Positions 46,201 to 57,251 of a stretch of DNA of 64,000 nucleotides are shown piece by piece; the stretch's first letter is position 1, and each line of letters starts with the position of its first letter. A program made the position numbers and the translations under genes. This DNA is from Fratercula arctica. Its lineage: Eukaryota; Chordata; Aves; Charadriiformes; Alcidae. The notes below the pieces were generated by a model. It searched no databases. It was given only the letters and a program-made list of their open reading frames with translations, and was not told the DNA's origin. The stretch spans positions 8,239,738-8,303,737 of the forward strand of contig CANTUZ010000014.1 of NCBI GenBank assembly GCA_947846985.1. Direction: 5' to 3'.

Positions 46201-49200
46201 CCCCAAAAAAAAAGCTCCCGGCTCCGATCTGGGGGGTCTTTCCCCCCCAAAGCTCAGATCCGGGGGTCTTTCCCCCCCAGGCCCTTGGCAGCGGCGCAGG
46301 ATGGGAAAGGGGGGCACTGGGGGAAGCCGAATCAGCAGCTTTTCGCTGGGTTTTGAGGAGGAGTTGCCTCCCCCCAGTCCGGCTCCGGCGCGGCGTGGGA
46401 GGAATTCTGCCGCAGCCAAGTGCCGGGCTGCGGGAGACGCGGCTTTTTTTCCTGCCTTCTCCCAGCTGGCGAGAGCTCCCGGCCTCGTGGGAGGAGAAAC
46501 GGGGGGAGGAGAAACAGGGAATGGGGCTGGACCCCCAACCCCCGTATCCCAGCGGACCCCGGGGACCAAACTGTCCTGCTGCGAGACCCACAACCGGCTC
46601 CGAGGCCCCAATCCCTTCACCGAGGACACCTTCCACCGCGGTTTTTTCCCCTCTCCATTAACACCTCGCCCCCCCCCCCCCGACAGCTCCATCTGGGAAT
46701 TCTGGAATGTTTTTTTACCCCCGTTAGGAAAAGGCAGGTTCAGCTTCAGGCTTTTTCCACCCCCCACCATTTCCCAAAAGCCCCAAACGCAGCAGAGAAA
46801 AAACCACCCCCGCACAGGTTGGGAGGATAATGGGAACAACATAAATCTCTGGGAGATTAAGCAAATCCGCCGGGAGATTAAATTTGTTTTCTCCTCCTCT
46901 TTCACTTCGTTATCTTCTCCGAAATCACCCACACGGAGCCGGGGCAGCGAGAGGCTTTGCCAGGAAGAGTGAAACGGCGCGAGGAGACGCGAGGAGGGAG
47001 AAACCAACCCTTCCCCTGGCCGGATCCTCAACCCGACGCTCCGCGCTCATCGGATTCCACCGCTTTATTCCCATTTTGCCCTTCCCGGCTTTTCCAGAGC
47101 CCCCTTTAGGGACTGGAAGGTCTCCCCAGGCTGAAGACCCCCAACTCTCGCAGCATCTCCACGGCCTCCTCCGAGAGCTCCGTGTCCCTCTGATGGCCCC
47201 AGAGCGGAGCCGAGGGGCAGAATCCGCCCCGTTCTCACCCCACTGGCCAAGTGGCCCAGGTTGCCGGTGGCTTCCAGGCATCCGGGTCCCTCTGGATGGC
47301 ATCTACTGATGTCACCGCACGTCTCGGCGTCACCAAACTCCCCAAGGGCGCCCTCGATGCCACCACGGCACCCACAAAGGTGTCAAACTGGTCCCAGCGA
47401 CAACCCCCTGGCGGCACCGGTGGCCCAGAGCTCGGACCAAGGAACCCAAATTCCACCAGAACGCCATCCGGAGAGGAGGAGGAGGAAGAGTTTTCCTCCC
47501 TCAAACGCCGGAGCAGATCCTCGCCCAGCAGCATGAATGGCCGCCAAAGCTTTTCCACACCTTCAGCCCCGACCATCTGCTCGGAGTCAAGCTCGGCGGG
47601 CAGCACCGGGATTCCCGCAGAGGGACGAGGAGGAGGAGGGAGGAAAAAAAATCCGACGTCAGCCGGCTGCGGAGGTGAACTTTGCTTTCCAGCAGCGCCT
47701 GGCGGCTCAAAAAACACGGCAAATCCAGCCCACAGCATCCCAGTTCGCGCAGGGAGGACGGGATAACGCACCCCCCCCGGCCTAAGGGACAGGAAAGCAG
47801 GGGATGCGCGGCCTCCGGGAACCGAAATCGGGGTGTTTGAGGCGTGTTTGGGAGGCTGAATGATCCCGGATTCTGGAAAACTGGAGGGAAAGGCAACCCT
47901 CACCTTGCGGATCAGCTTTCTTGAAGGCGTTGCCGGCGTCCACGAAGTTGGTGGCCGCGTCGTGTTTGCTCTGCAGCTGGAGATGGAGCCGGGCCGCCTG
48001 GCAAAAGGCATTCCCGGCGGCTGGAAGAGGAGAAGGAGGAGGAGGAGGGAGGAAGCACGCTCAGAGAAATGAGGGGAAACGGGGCGCGGGCAGGTTTCCC
48101 TCCTCAAAAAAACGGAGCCCGAGGCGAGAACTGGCCGGGTTTTTTTACGTACCGCTCCAGTTTTTGGCCATTTTGAACATATTTGCTGCTCGGGCGTAGA
48201 TGTCGCATGCTTCCTCGATCCTGGAGGAGCCCCTAGGAGCCGGGAATCAAAGAAAAATAAAAAACCCGCTGCGAAGGGCAAAACCTGCGTCTGCGAAGAA
48301 ATAACGAGGAGAGCACTCCCGGCCCCAAAAACACACCCTCCTGGCCCCAAAAACACACCCTCCTGGCCCCAAAAACACACCCTCCTGGCCCCCAAAAATA
48401 CACTCTCTGCCCCAAACCACACCTTCCTGGCCCCAAAACAAACAATCTCTCATCCCAAAAACACATCACCCTGGCCCCAAAAAACACCCTCTGGGCTCCA
48501 CAAAACGCCCTCTCGGCCCTAAAAACGACCCTCCTGGCCCCAAAAAAAGCACTCTCAGCCCCCCAAAAAGCCCTCCTGGCGCCAAAACCACACTCTCAGC
48601 CCTAAAAACACCCTCCTGGCCCCCAAAAACACACCTTCCTGGCCGCAAAAAACCACTCAGCCCAAAACCACACACTCCTGGCCCCAAAAGACACACTCTC
48701 ACCCCCAAAAAGCACCCTCTGGGCTCCACAAAATGCCTTCTGGGCTCCAAAAAACACACTCTCGTCCCTAAAAACGACCCTCCTGGCCCCAAAAAAAGCA
48801 CTTTCGGCCCCAAAAAACGCACTCCCGGCCCCCCAAAAAACACACTCTCAGCCCAAAACCACACTGTCCTGGCCTCAAAAGACACCCTCTCAGCCCCAAA
48901 AAACACCTTCTGGGCTCCATAAAACACCCTCCTAGTCCCAAAAAACGCACTCTTGGCCCCAAAACAACACACTCCGAGCCCCAAAAATAACCCTTCTGGC
49001 CCCAAAAACATTCTCTGGGCTCTACAAACATGCTCCCAGCCCCAAAACAAATGCTCTCACAGCCCTCAAAAAAACCCCACCTTTCTGGCCCCAAAACCCC
49101 CCCTCCTGGCCCCAACCCCCAGCCCGAGGGGAGGCAGCTGACGGGAGAAGCGCGTTTCTCCGCCGGCCCATTCCGAGCAGGAATCCCCGCCCGGGACTCA

Positions 49201-51145
49201 AGGGAACTTATTATGGGCACCTTTGGGTGGTTTGGGGTTAAAAAAAAAAAAAAAAAAGCACAAATTTAAACGTTTTTGGCTCATTTTCTCTCTGTCCCAC
49301 CAAAAGCCCGTGGGTGGAGACCAGGGGGCCATCAGGAAAATGCCCCGGCACCGAGGGGGGGGCAAATCAAAGTGTGTTTGTGTGTCCCCCCCACCACAAA
49401 ACCCCCCAGAAGCTCCTAAATCCCCTTTTCTGCCCCCCCAGCACCCCCTCTTCACCCCAAAACCCCTCCAGGACCCAGCACCCCCACCCCAAAGCCCCCC
49501 AGAAGCTCTTTACAACCCCCCCAGCACCCCAAAGCCCCCCCAGGACCCAGCACCCCCATCTCAAAGCCCCCCAGAAGCTCCTAACACCCCGCCAGCACCC
49601 CCCCTTCATCCCAACCCCCTCCCCCACGGCCCATCACCTTCATCCCAAAGCCCCCCAAAAGCTCTTTACACCCCCGCAACACCCCCCCTTCACTCCAATC
49701 CCCCCCAGGGCCCATCACCCTCATCCCAACCCCCCCCCCCCCCAGAAGCTCCTTGAACCCCCCAGCACCCCCCCTTCACCTCAAAGCCCCCCCACGACCC
49801 AGCACACTCATCCCAAAGCCCCCCAAAAGCTCTTTAAAGCCCCCCCAAAAGCTCTTTAACCCCCCCCAGCACCCCTCCTTCACCCCAAAGCCCCCCACCC
49901 TCATCTCAAAGCCCCCCCAGAAGCTCCTAACACCCCCCAGCACCCCCCCTTCACCACAAAGCCCCGCCAGGACCCAGTACCTTCATCCTAAACCCACCCC
50001 AGAAGCTCTTTACACCCCTTCTTTGCCCCCCCCCCCAAGTACCACCTCATGGCCCCCCTTAGTGCCCAACCCCCCCCCCCCCCCAAAGGCCCATCACCCT
50101 CATCCCAAAGTCCCCCAGAAGCTCCTTAAAACCTCCCAGAAGCTCTTTACATGCCCCCAGCACCCCAAAGCCCCCCCAGGACCCCGCAGTCCCCATCCCA
50201 AAGCCCCCAGAAGCTCTTTACACCCCCCCAGCACCCCAAAGCCCCCCCAGGACCCAGCAGCCCCCACCCCAAAGCCCCCAGAAGCTCTTTATACCCCCCC
50301 AGCACCCCAAAGCCCCCCCAGGACCCAGAACCTTCATCCTAAACCCCCCCAGAAACTCCTAACCCCCCCCCCCCAGCACCCTCCCTTCACCACAACGCCC
50401 CCCCCAGGGCCCAGCACCCCCATCCCAAAGCTCCCCCAGGAGTTCCTACCACCCCCCCCAACACCCCCAGCACCCCAAATCCCCCCCAGGGCCCATCACC
50501 CTCACCTCCAACCTCCCCCCGCCATGACACCCTCTCAGAGCCTCCCCCCCCCGCCATGACATCCCCTCAGAACACCCCCCCCCGCCATGACACCCCCTCA
50601 GAGCCTCCCCCCCGCCATGACACCCCCTCAGAACACCCCCCCCCGCCATGACACCCCCTCAGAGCCTCCCCCCCGCCATGACACCCCCTCAGAGGCTCCC
50701 CCCCGCCATGACACCCCCTCAGAACACCCCCCCCGCCATGACATCCCCTCAGAGCCTCCCCCCGCGCCATGACACCCCCTCAGAATACCCCCCCCCCGCC
50801 ATGACATCCCCTCAGAGCCTCCCCCCCCGCCATGACACCCCCTCAGAACACCCCCCCCCGCCATGACACCCCCTCAGAGCCTCCCCCCCCCGCCATGACA
50901 CCCCCTCAGAACACCCCCCCCCCCGCCATGACACCCCCTCAGAGCCTCCCCCCCCCCCCGCCATGACACCCCCCTCAGAGCCTCCCCCCCCGCCATGACA
51001 CCCCGCCCGGGGAAGGTGCGGGGGTGCCGATCCGGGGCCGGGCTCACCCGAAGAGGCCGGCGAAGAAGGACTGGGAGCCGCGGACCTTCTTGTCGGCCTC
51101 GGCCAGCAGCTGCAGCGCTTCCTTCTCCTTCCCGGCCTGGTCCAT
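40271..51145 (-). CDS. NAPA: NAPA, alpha-SNAP, NSF attachment protein, complete, 295 aa in 11 exons
   Basis: Minus-strand exons: 51145-51048, 48232-48153, 48020-47904, 45655-45609, 45509-45432, 44297-44242, 43194-43110, 42099-41995, 40863-40795, 40511-40461 and 40372-40271. Phases fit throughout, giving 295 residues, the same as human alpha-SNAP. Blocks in order: [150 protein letters not shown] and [20 protein letters not shown]. The fold is an all-helical TPR-like solenoid; the conserved C-terminal leucine is penultimate (DLR end) and stimulates NSF ATPase. It binds SNARE bundles and recruits NSF for disassembly at membranes. NAPB is the alternative paralog; context with KPTN favours NAPA. 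Confidence 0.97.
40877..41448. repeat. Homopurine GGAGGAGGAAGGA tract in a NAPA intron
   Basis: About 570 bp are almost pure A/G on the plus strand: a nearly perfect 12-bp array AGGAGGAGGAAGG (41020-41215), then 11-bp GAGAGGGAGGAAG copies (41325-41430). The flanking 41510-41990 is a C-rich repeat (CCCATGGCCACCCTGGGGGG, CAGCCCCGTTGCCCC). Confidence 0.95.
42180..43100. repeat. GGGGGGACATGGCCTTTGGGGG minisatellite, NAPA intron
   Basis: Units of about 20-30 bp. A segment of about 335 bp starting with ATGTGGTGTTTGGGGGGACA occurs at about 42241 and again at about 42576. Confidence 0.93.
43370..44230. repeat. GGGGGGCAACGATCCCATCC minisatellite, NAPA intron
   Basis: About 20-22-bp units (GGGGGGCAACGATCCCATCC, GGGGGGCAACTACCCCACC). 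A larger unit of about 100-120 bp carries CCGTGGGCCAATGAATCTGC. Confidence 0.95.
44605..45250. repeat. CCCACTGGTCAACTTGACC minisatellite, NAPA intron
   Basis: About 30 copies of a 16-18-bp core GACCCACTGGTCAAYTTGA alternate with CCGCGGCCAACGC. GGTCAA(N)TTGACC forms short palindromes in nearly every unit. Confidence 0.95.
45690..46285. repeat. Repeat with CTCAGATCTGGGGGTCTTTC, NAPA intron
   Basis: Units of about 35-65 bp contain CAAAAGCTCCCGGCTCAGAT and CTGGGGGTCTTTCCCCCC. The rest of this intron (46290-47900) is mostly unique, GC-moderate sequence with no exon that I can support. Confidence 0.9.
48310..49110. repeat. About 24-bp CCTGGCCCCAAAAACACACC minisatellite, NAPA first intron
   Basis: About 33 diverged units of CTCCTGGCCCCAAAAACACA-type sequence. 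Confidence 0.93.
49385..50515. repeat. CCCCAGAAGCTCTTTACACC minisatellite, NAPA first intron
   Basis: Units of about 45-60 bp contain CCCCAGAAGCTCYTWACACC, CCCCAGCACCCC, AAAGCCCCCCCAGGACCCAG. Confidence 0.93.
50518..51005. repeat. About 29-bp CCGCCATGACACCCCCTCAG minisatellite next to NAPA exon 1
   Basis: About 16 copies of CCGCCATGACACCCCCTCAG with C-runs of variable length; alternate copies end in AGCCT or AACA. It abuts the NAPA first coding exon donor at 51047. Confidence 0.95.
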
Positions 51146-51540
51146 GGCGGCTCCTTCTCCCCCCCCCCGCCGCCGCCGCCGCGACACCGCCCTGCGCCCC
51201 CCTCACGTGACGCCGGCGCCGCGCCCCATTGGCCGAGCGGCGCCCACGTGAGGCGGGCGCGGGGAGGTGCCTCGTCAGCTCGCCATGGCGCCCCCTGGCG
51301 GGCGGGAGGAGCGGGCGCGAAGGAACCCGCAGCCCCCCAAAATGGGCCGGTTTCGGCTTTTTTCGGGCATTTTGACGCGTTCCGGTGACGTGAGGGGGTG
51401 AAACCCGCAGGCCGGCGCTTCCCGAGGCGGAACAGGGAGCCCTCCGTTAATTACTTCCTGGGGGAAAGGGTCGCGCTCCGGCTCCTGCGGCCTCGCTGAC
51501 GAAGCCGTGAGTATTTAACGAGCCGCTGCTCGTTAACGAG
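51146..51540. promoter_or_regulatory. Shared CpG promoter region of NAPA (minus) and the BED-finger gene (plus)
   Basis: About 1.9 kb separates the two ATGs, and this part is CpG-rich and unique. CACGTG occurs at 51204-51209 (in TCACGTGACG) and 51245-51250, with an inverted CCAAT box (ATTGG) at 51228-51232 between them; another GTGACGTGAG lies near 51385. There is no TATA. E-box plus CCAAT suggests USF/MiT- and NF-Y-type control, which is inference. Confidence 0.5.
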
Positions 51541-51789
51541 CTCGTTTCCCCATCTGAGCTCTGGCGGGGAACGTGGCGGACGCAACGGTGGCGGTTGGGA
51601 GCCCGTGAGGCCGAAGGCCGACGGGTAGAGGCAGAAAACGTTTTTTGGGGTGAAACCCCCTGAAAAAGGGGCCGGAAGGTGACATCAGCGGCGCCGGGAC
51701 GGAGGTGATGGTGTCCCCCCGGAAGGCGCCCCGCCGGCCACCCCGGCACCGGCCACGCGGCCCCGACCGCTGACGGTTGGAACCAAGGG

Positions 51790-52770
51790 GGCAGTGCCGG
51801 GGGGGCACCATCACCGGCGTCACCGTCACCGGGATCGTCTGTGCCGGCGTCACCAGCACCGGGGTCACTGGGGTCACCGGCACCGGGATCGTCTGTGCCG
51901 GGATCACCGTCACTGGGTTACTGTCACCGGGATCCTCTTCACCGGGAACCCTGGGGTCACCGGCGTCACCATCACCGGGTCACTGTCACCAGGATCGTCT
52001 GTGCCGGGATCACCGTCACCGGGATCCCCATTACCAGGATCGTCTGTGCCAGGATCACCATGACTGGGTGACCGGGATTGTCTTCACCGGGGTCGTCTGT
52101 GCCGGGATCACCGTCACCACGATCCTCCTCACCAGGATCCCCGTTCACCGGGGTCGTCCGTGCCAGGGGCACCGTCACCGTGTCACCATCACCGGGACCA
52201 TCTTCAGCAGGAACGCCATCACTGGGTTAGTCTTCACCGGGTCACCATCACCAGGATCCTCTTCACGGGGTTCACCGTCACCGCTTCACCGTCACTGGGT
52301 TCACCATCGCCGGGTCATCTTGACCAGTTCACCGTCGCCGGATTCACCATTGCCAGATCATCTTCACTGGGTTCATCTTGACCAGTTCACCGTCGCCGGA
52401 TTCACCATTGCCAGATCATCTTCACTGGGTTCACCTTGACCAGTTCACCGTCGCCGGATTCACCATTGCCAGATCATCTTCACTGGCTTCATCTTGACCA
52501 GTTCACCATCGCCGGGTCATCTTGACCAGTTCACCATCGCCGGATTCACCATTGCCAGATCATCTTCACTGGGTTCATCTTGACCAGTTCACCATCGCCG
52601 GGTCATCTTGACCAGTTTGCCTTCACCAGATTCACCGTCACTGGGTCACCTTTGCCGGCTTCACCATCATCGGGTTCATCTTTGCTGGGTCACCGTTGCC
52701 AGCTTCACCTTCACCAGTTCATCTCCACTGGGTTCACCGTCACCAGGGTCATCTTCACTGGTCCACCACC
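51790..52770. repeat. Two adjoining minisatellites (GTCACCGGGATC type; 58-bp CTTGACCAGTTCACC type)
   Basis: 51790-52310 has GTCACCGGGATCGTCTGTGC and CCGGGATCACCGTCACC units. 52310-52760 has about 58-bp units with TTCATCTTGACCAGTTCACC, GTCGCCGGATTCACC, ATTGCCAGATCATCTTCACT. It lies in the 5' region of the BED-finger gene. A possible untranslated exon ends at 52854 (GAG then GTGAGT). Confidence 0.9.
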
Positions 52771-53022
52771 ACCGGTTCCCCATCCTGGCGCGGCCGGCGG
52801 CGCCTCGGTGAGCTCCTGGTTGATCCCCGGGCCCAGCAGCACCGCGGCGAGGAGGTGAGTCATGGCGCGGAACCCCCCCATTCCGCGGTGTCTGGCAGGA
52901 GGTTTCCTCCTCCTCGCACCCGATCTGGTTTGTTTTGGCAACACCTCGCTGAAACGCCAAGCCGGTCGGGAATTCCCGTAACCGTCCTCGTTTTCTCTCC
53001 CCAAACTGGTGCCCAGGTGGCG

Positions 53023-55324
53023 ATGGCCGAGGGAAACCCCCAGCTCTTGCCGAAACACCCCAAGCCGGAGACGGGCGGAGAGACGCAGCCAAAGGAGGAG
53101 GTGACGGAGGAGCCGCCTCTCCCCCTGGTCCCGCCGATGGTGCAGGGTACGTGTGCCGTTTAGGCCTTTTTTCCCCCCAAAAAAAACCCCATAAATACAT
53201 CAAAACGCGGCACTCGGCAGCCACCAAGAGGTTGCAAATTAAAAATTGAGGCCGCGTTGTGTCGCGTTTGTCCCCTCCCCAGAGGAAATCCCCATGGTCT
53301 TCAACACCTACAACGCGGCGCCGGCGGCACGGAGGAAGCGGGAGAAAGGCGGCGGGGGCCAGGACGGCGGCGGCACCACCGCCGCGCTCTACGTCGACCG
53401 CCGCAAATCCAAGGTGTGGAATTATTACGCCAAACTGGGGGACGCCTACGTGGAGTGCAACATCTGCAAGAAGCAGCTCTCCTTCCACAACAGCACCACC
53501 ACCATGCGCGAGCACCTGGTGAGGAAGCACGGCATCCGCGACACCTTGTTGTCCCACCTCAAGGACGACCAGGTTGCCGAAGGCGACTACGCGACGCCGG
53601 AAAACACCGGCAAACGGTGCCGGCAGATGACGCCGGAGAGCGGTTTCTACCACCCGGCGTCCTGCTCGGAGCCCAGGAGCGAGGTCATCATGGAGTTGGT
53701 GTTGGAGATGATCTTCCGCGACCTGCACCCTCTCTCCATGGTGAAGGACAAAGGGTTCGGGCTCCTTTTGGGCTACTTAGAGCCCAATTTCACCCTCCCG
53801 TCGCCCATCCAGCTCTCCGGCATGTTGTGGCACCGCTACAACATGGTCAAGCAACACCTGGAGCGTTACCTGCAGACGGCGCAGGCCATCGTGCTCTGCG
53901 CGGAGCCGTGGGTCTCCCAGTTCGACCAGACCTACTTGAGCGTCACGGCCAACTTCATCGACGGGGAGTGGCGGCGAGCGCGGTGCCTGCTGGAGACGCA
54001 GCGAGCCAAAGCGGAGGAGGGTTTAGGGGAGAAGCTGGTGGCCCTCTTGGCCGAATTCGGCTTATCCGGCAAATCCATCTTCTGCGTGATGCACGACGGC
54101 GCCGCCGCGCCGCAGCTGGCGACGCAGGGCTGGAGCAACGTCTTCTGCGCCGCGCGCAGCCTCCACCTCTGCGTCCAAGCCGGGCTGGAGGTCCAGCAGG
54201 TGGGAGAAGCCCTGGACATCGCCCGCGGCATCGTTAGGTACTTCCAGCAGGACGCCAAAGCCACCCGCTCCTTGAACAGCAAGTTGGAAGCCATCAACAA
54301 ATCCAAGCTGAAGCTGGTGACGGACGCGGGCTCGCGCTGGCTCACCACCATCGAGATGTGCGAGAGGCTCTTAGAGCTGAAGTGGGCCATCATGTCGGTG
54401 CTGGAGGAGCACCCCAAAGGCGCGACGGGCGTCCAGAACTTGGCCGATCACCAGTGGAAGCTCCTGCAGGACCTGCTGCCCGTCATGAGGACCGTCAAGT
54501 TGGCCACCGCCTTCCTGCGGGAGGAGCAGAACGCCTCCGTCTCCTCCCTGCTGCCTTGCGTCCACGGCATCATCGCCGCCATCGGCCAACAGGCGGAAGA
54601 AGCCGGCGCCGTCATCAAGACGGTCGTCGCCAACATCAGGACGGAGCTAAGGCGGTGCTGGGGGTTGGCGGAGGAGGAGAAGGTTCTGGAAAGCCCGGCC
54701 GTTATCGCCTCGTTTTTGGACCCGCGTTTCAAGGAGATGCGGTTCCTCAGCCCCGGCCTGAGAAATGAGCTCCACCAGCGCGTGAAGAACATGCTGTCGC
54801 AGGTCTGCAGCCCCCAGTCCCCGTCCCCCACCGCCCAGTTTTGGGCACCAAACTCAGATTATAAAGCAGAGAGCGGCCAAGCGGGCAACCAGCTGCCCAC
54901 ACACAAGTCCCGTCGCTCCGGCGCCACCTCGCAGAGCATCTACGACGTCCTTTTGGGGAAGGACCCGACGGAGAACATGCCGGAGATCCACCAGCAGCTG
55001 GAAAATTACATCGTGGAGCCTCTCTGCAAGCGCAGCACCGACCCCTTGGACTGGTGGAAGAGCAACGAGCATCGTTTCCCGGCCGTGGCGCGGCTGAGCC
55101 GGCAGTACCTGGCCATCCCGGCCACCGCCGTCTCGCCCGACCAGGCCTTCGCCGCCGGCGAGAGCGGCCTGGAGCATCGGCGAGCCGTCCTGGCGCCGGA
55201 GAACCTGGACCAGATTCTCTTCTTGCACCAAAACTTTGATTTTTTAGAATCCGTCAGGAACAGCAACGAGGCGCGGGGCAGGAATCCCCACGCCGAGCCT
55301 TTCCGGGGGGCGGCGGGGGTTTAA
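53023..55324 (+). CDS. BED zinc-finger, hAT-transposase-derived protein (ZBED-like), 721 aa
   Basis: Exon 1 coding part 53023-53146 (acceptor at 53016), exon 2 53283-55324; the G|AG junction keeps the frame. A BED finger lies at about residues 89-125: C100-x2-C103 and H119-x4-H124 in VECNICKKQLSFHNSTTTMR, then EHLVRKHG. A hAT RNase-H-like core follows (LSVTANFIDGEWRRARCLLE, WLTTIEMCERLLELKW, ASFLDPRFKEMRFL). The C-terminal hAT dimerisation domain (DPLDWWKSNEHRFPAVARLS, YLAIPATAVSPDQAFAAGES) ends near residue 710. Usual hAT hallmarks have changed: the first catalytic region reads CAEPWVSQ where a D-x-W-T is usual, and the usual C-x2-H (CFAHTLNL) is CAARSLHL. No terminal inverted repeats or target duplications are seen. 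It looks like a domesticated host gene; which ZBED it is I cannot say. It reads opposite to NAPA and ZNF541. Confidence 0.85.
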
Positions 55325-57251
55325 ATCGAGACCCGCGACGGGGATTTGGCACGCCGAGTATTTTTTTGCCAAATTCCTGCGGTTTCGGCACGGCTTTGGC
55401 AGCGAGGAGGCGTGAAGGCGCCGCCGCCTCCCGGCACTCGCTTTCTCATCCCCCCCCCCCCCCCCCTCCGGAGCCAAACTGCTCAAAACTCATCCCTTTC
55501 GGTGGAATTAAAAAAAAAAAAAATCACTCCGCGCTGCAACTTCCCACTTTTATTCCCTTTTGAAGGGGGAAACAGCCCCCAGGTGGTTTTTGGTTAAAAA
55601 CTCCCAGTCCTCCCAGCTGGCAGGGCTGCCGCTGACTCCGGCCTTACTGGGAGGCCCGTCCGCGTTTTCGGAAGGCAGCCGGTTTCCCTTTGGAATCGCT
55701 AAGGGCTAGATAAAAACGTCACTTTTGAGGTTTATTTTTAAAAATACAAGCCTTGAGAAGCCAAAGGAGAACGTTCCCCACCCCCACCTCCTGCTTTGGG
55801 GAGTTTATGGAGGCCCAGACCTGAGGATTGGGCCTTTAAAGAGAAAAACAGAACAAAAATACAGATTTTTTTTTTTTTTTTTTTTTTTTTTCCCTGGGCA
55901 CAAATATCCAGCAAAAATTAAAGAAAATAATGAAAACCTGGTGGCCCGGCAACAAAAACAAAAAAAATCAGCCTTTTTTATGCTGTCGTGAGAGCCAAGA
56001 CGCCTTTCTTTCAATTCCCTTCCTTCAACTAATCAAACCCTCCATGTTCCCTCCCAAACGCCACGTTAATTTATGCAAATAAGCACTGATTAATAAAATA
56101 AACACGCCAACGGGTGCTTTAAATATGACCGAGACGCCTCCCGGCCACCCAACGCCTTTAACCACCCCAATTCTGCCGCCCCGGAACAGGCGGAACGAGT
56201 TTTAAATCGTTTTAATTATCGCGCAAAAGAGCAAGAGCGGGGCCAAGAACTTTAAAAATTCACCAACCAAATTTAATAAGGAAAGAAAAAACCACACACG
56301 GAAACTAACCTTATCCCTGTCAAAAGGGCGCCGCCGTCCGGATCTCAAACGCTGCGCACGACCATCGGGGAAAAACGCTGTTAAATACGATGAGCGTTTT
56401 GGGGCGATTTTCCCCTGTTCCCTTTCTTAAATCCTCAAAGCCCAGCCGCTGCCCGGGTGCGGAGAAAAAGGTGGGGTTTTTTTTTTTTTTTTTTAATAAA
56501 AATGGTAAAAACTGCCCTCGCGGTTGGTTTGGTGTCAGTTCCCGGCTGTTCCGGGAGGACGTCAGCCCAATCCAGGGGTTTTTTTTGTGACTTCGCCACC
56601 CTTTAAAAACGCTCCCGGGGGCCTTTGAAACATCTTTTTTGGGCGATGGAGCCTCACGCGAGCGTTTCTCCCCCGGATCTTCTCAAACACTCTGAAAGTT
56701 AGAAAAGAAAGGGATTTTTTTTAAGTCTTTTTTTTAATTTTGTTAAATTTGGTTTGTTTTTTTTGTTTGGTTTGGGGTTTTTTTTTGTTTTTTTTTTTTT
56801 AATTCCTACGTTTCGCTGCGTGGTAACGACAGAGTTTCAGACGTCGGTCGTTCAACAAGGCGGATCGTGGGGGATTAAAAAAAAAATATTAGAATTAATT
56901 GTACGATGGCTTAAAATGAGGTTGAATTGAAACCCGAGGGATTTTGCTCGGCGCCAGCGAGTGGAGCGGGGAAGCCTCTGGCCGCAAATCCTCACGAAGC
57001 TTGAGGGTTTTTTGGTCAAAAAGGAGAAACGCCGGGATTCTGGCACAAGGCGGGGCCGGGCTGAACCCCAGGGCTCGGTGGGGGGTCTCCCCGACTCCGA
57101 AAACATGGATTTTTTGGCTTGAAAGTCAAATAAAATGGCCAAGTGGCCCCAGGGCAAAGGGAATCCTCCAGCTGCCCTCCCCCTCTGCCCCCCCTGGGTG
57201 GTTTTTGAGCCCCAAAACAGCCGGTTTTGAGAAGAAAAATGAAGAGCTGAC
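55325..57251. other. AT-richer gene-poor stretch; may hold the ZNF541 3' part
   Basis: Composition changes from GC-rich minisatellites to T- and A-runs (T26 at 55866-55891, T-runs at 56473-56494 and 56717-56800), with several AATAAA/TTTATT. I could not identify further coding exons; last exons and 3' UTR of the minus-strand gene should lie here. Confidence 0.4.
55507..55512 (+). terminator. Possible poly(A) signal ATTAAA of the BED-finger gene
   Basis: ATTAAA lies 183 nt past the stop and runs into an A-tract. A minus-strand AATAAA (TTTATT at 55549-55554) nearby could end the ZNF541-like transcript. Confidence 0.4.

Noticed and set aside
53257..54237. 326-residue Arg/Gly-rich frame overlapping the BED-finger gene
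   Set aside because: Out-of-frame shadow of the BED-finger exon.
53023..55324. Active hAT transposon
   Set aside because: No terminal inverted repeats or target duplications seen, catalytic-region residues altered, N-terminus spliced; read as domesticated.
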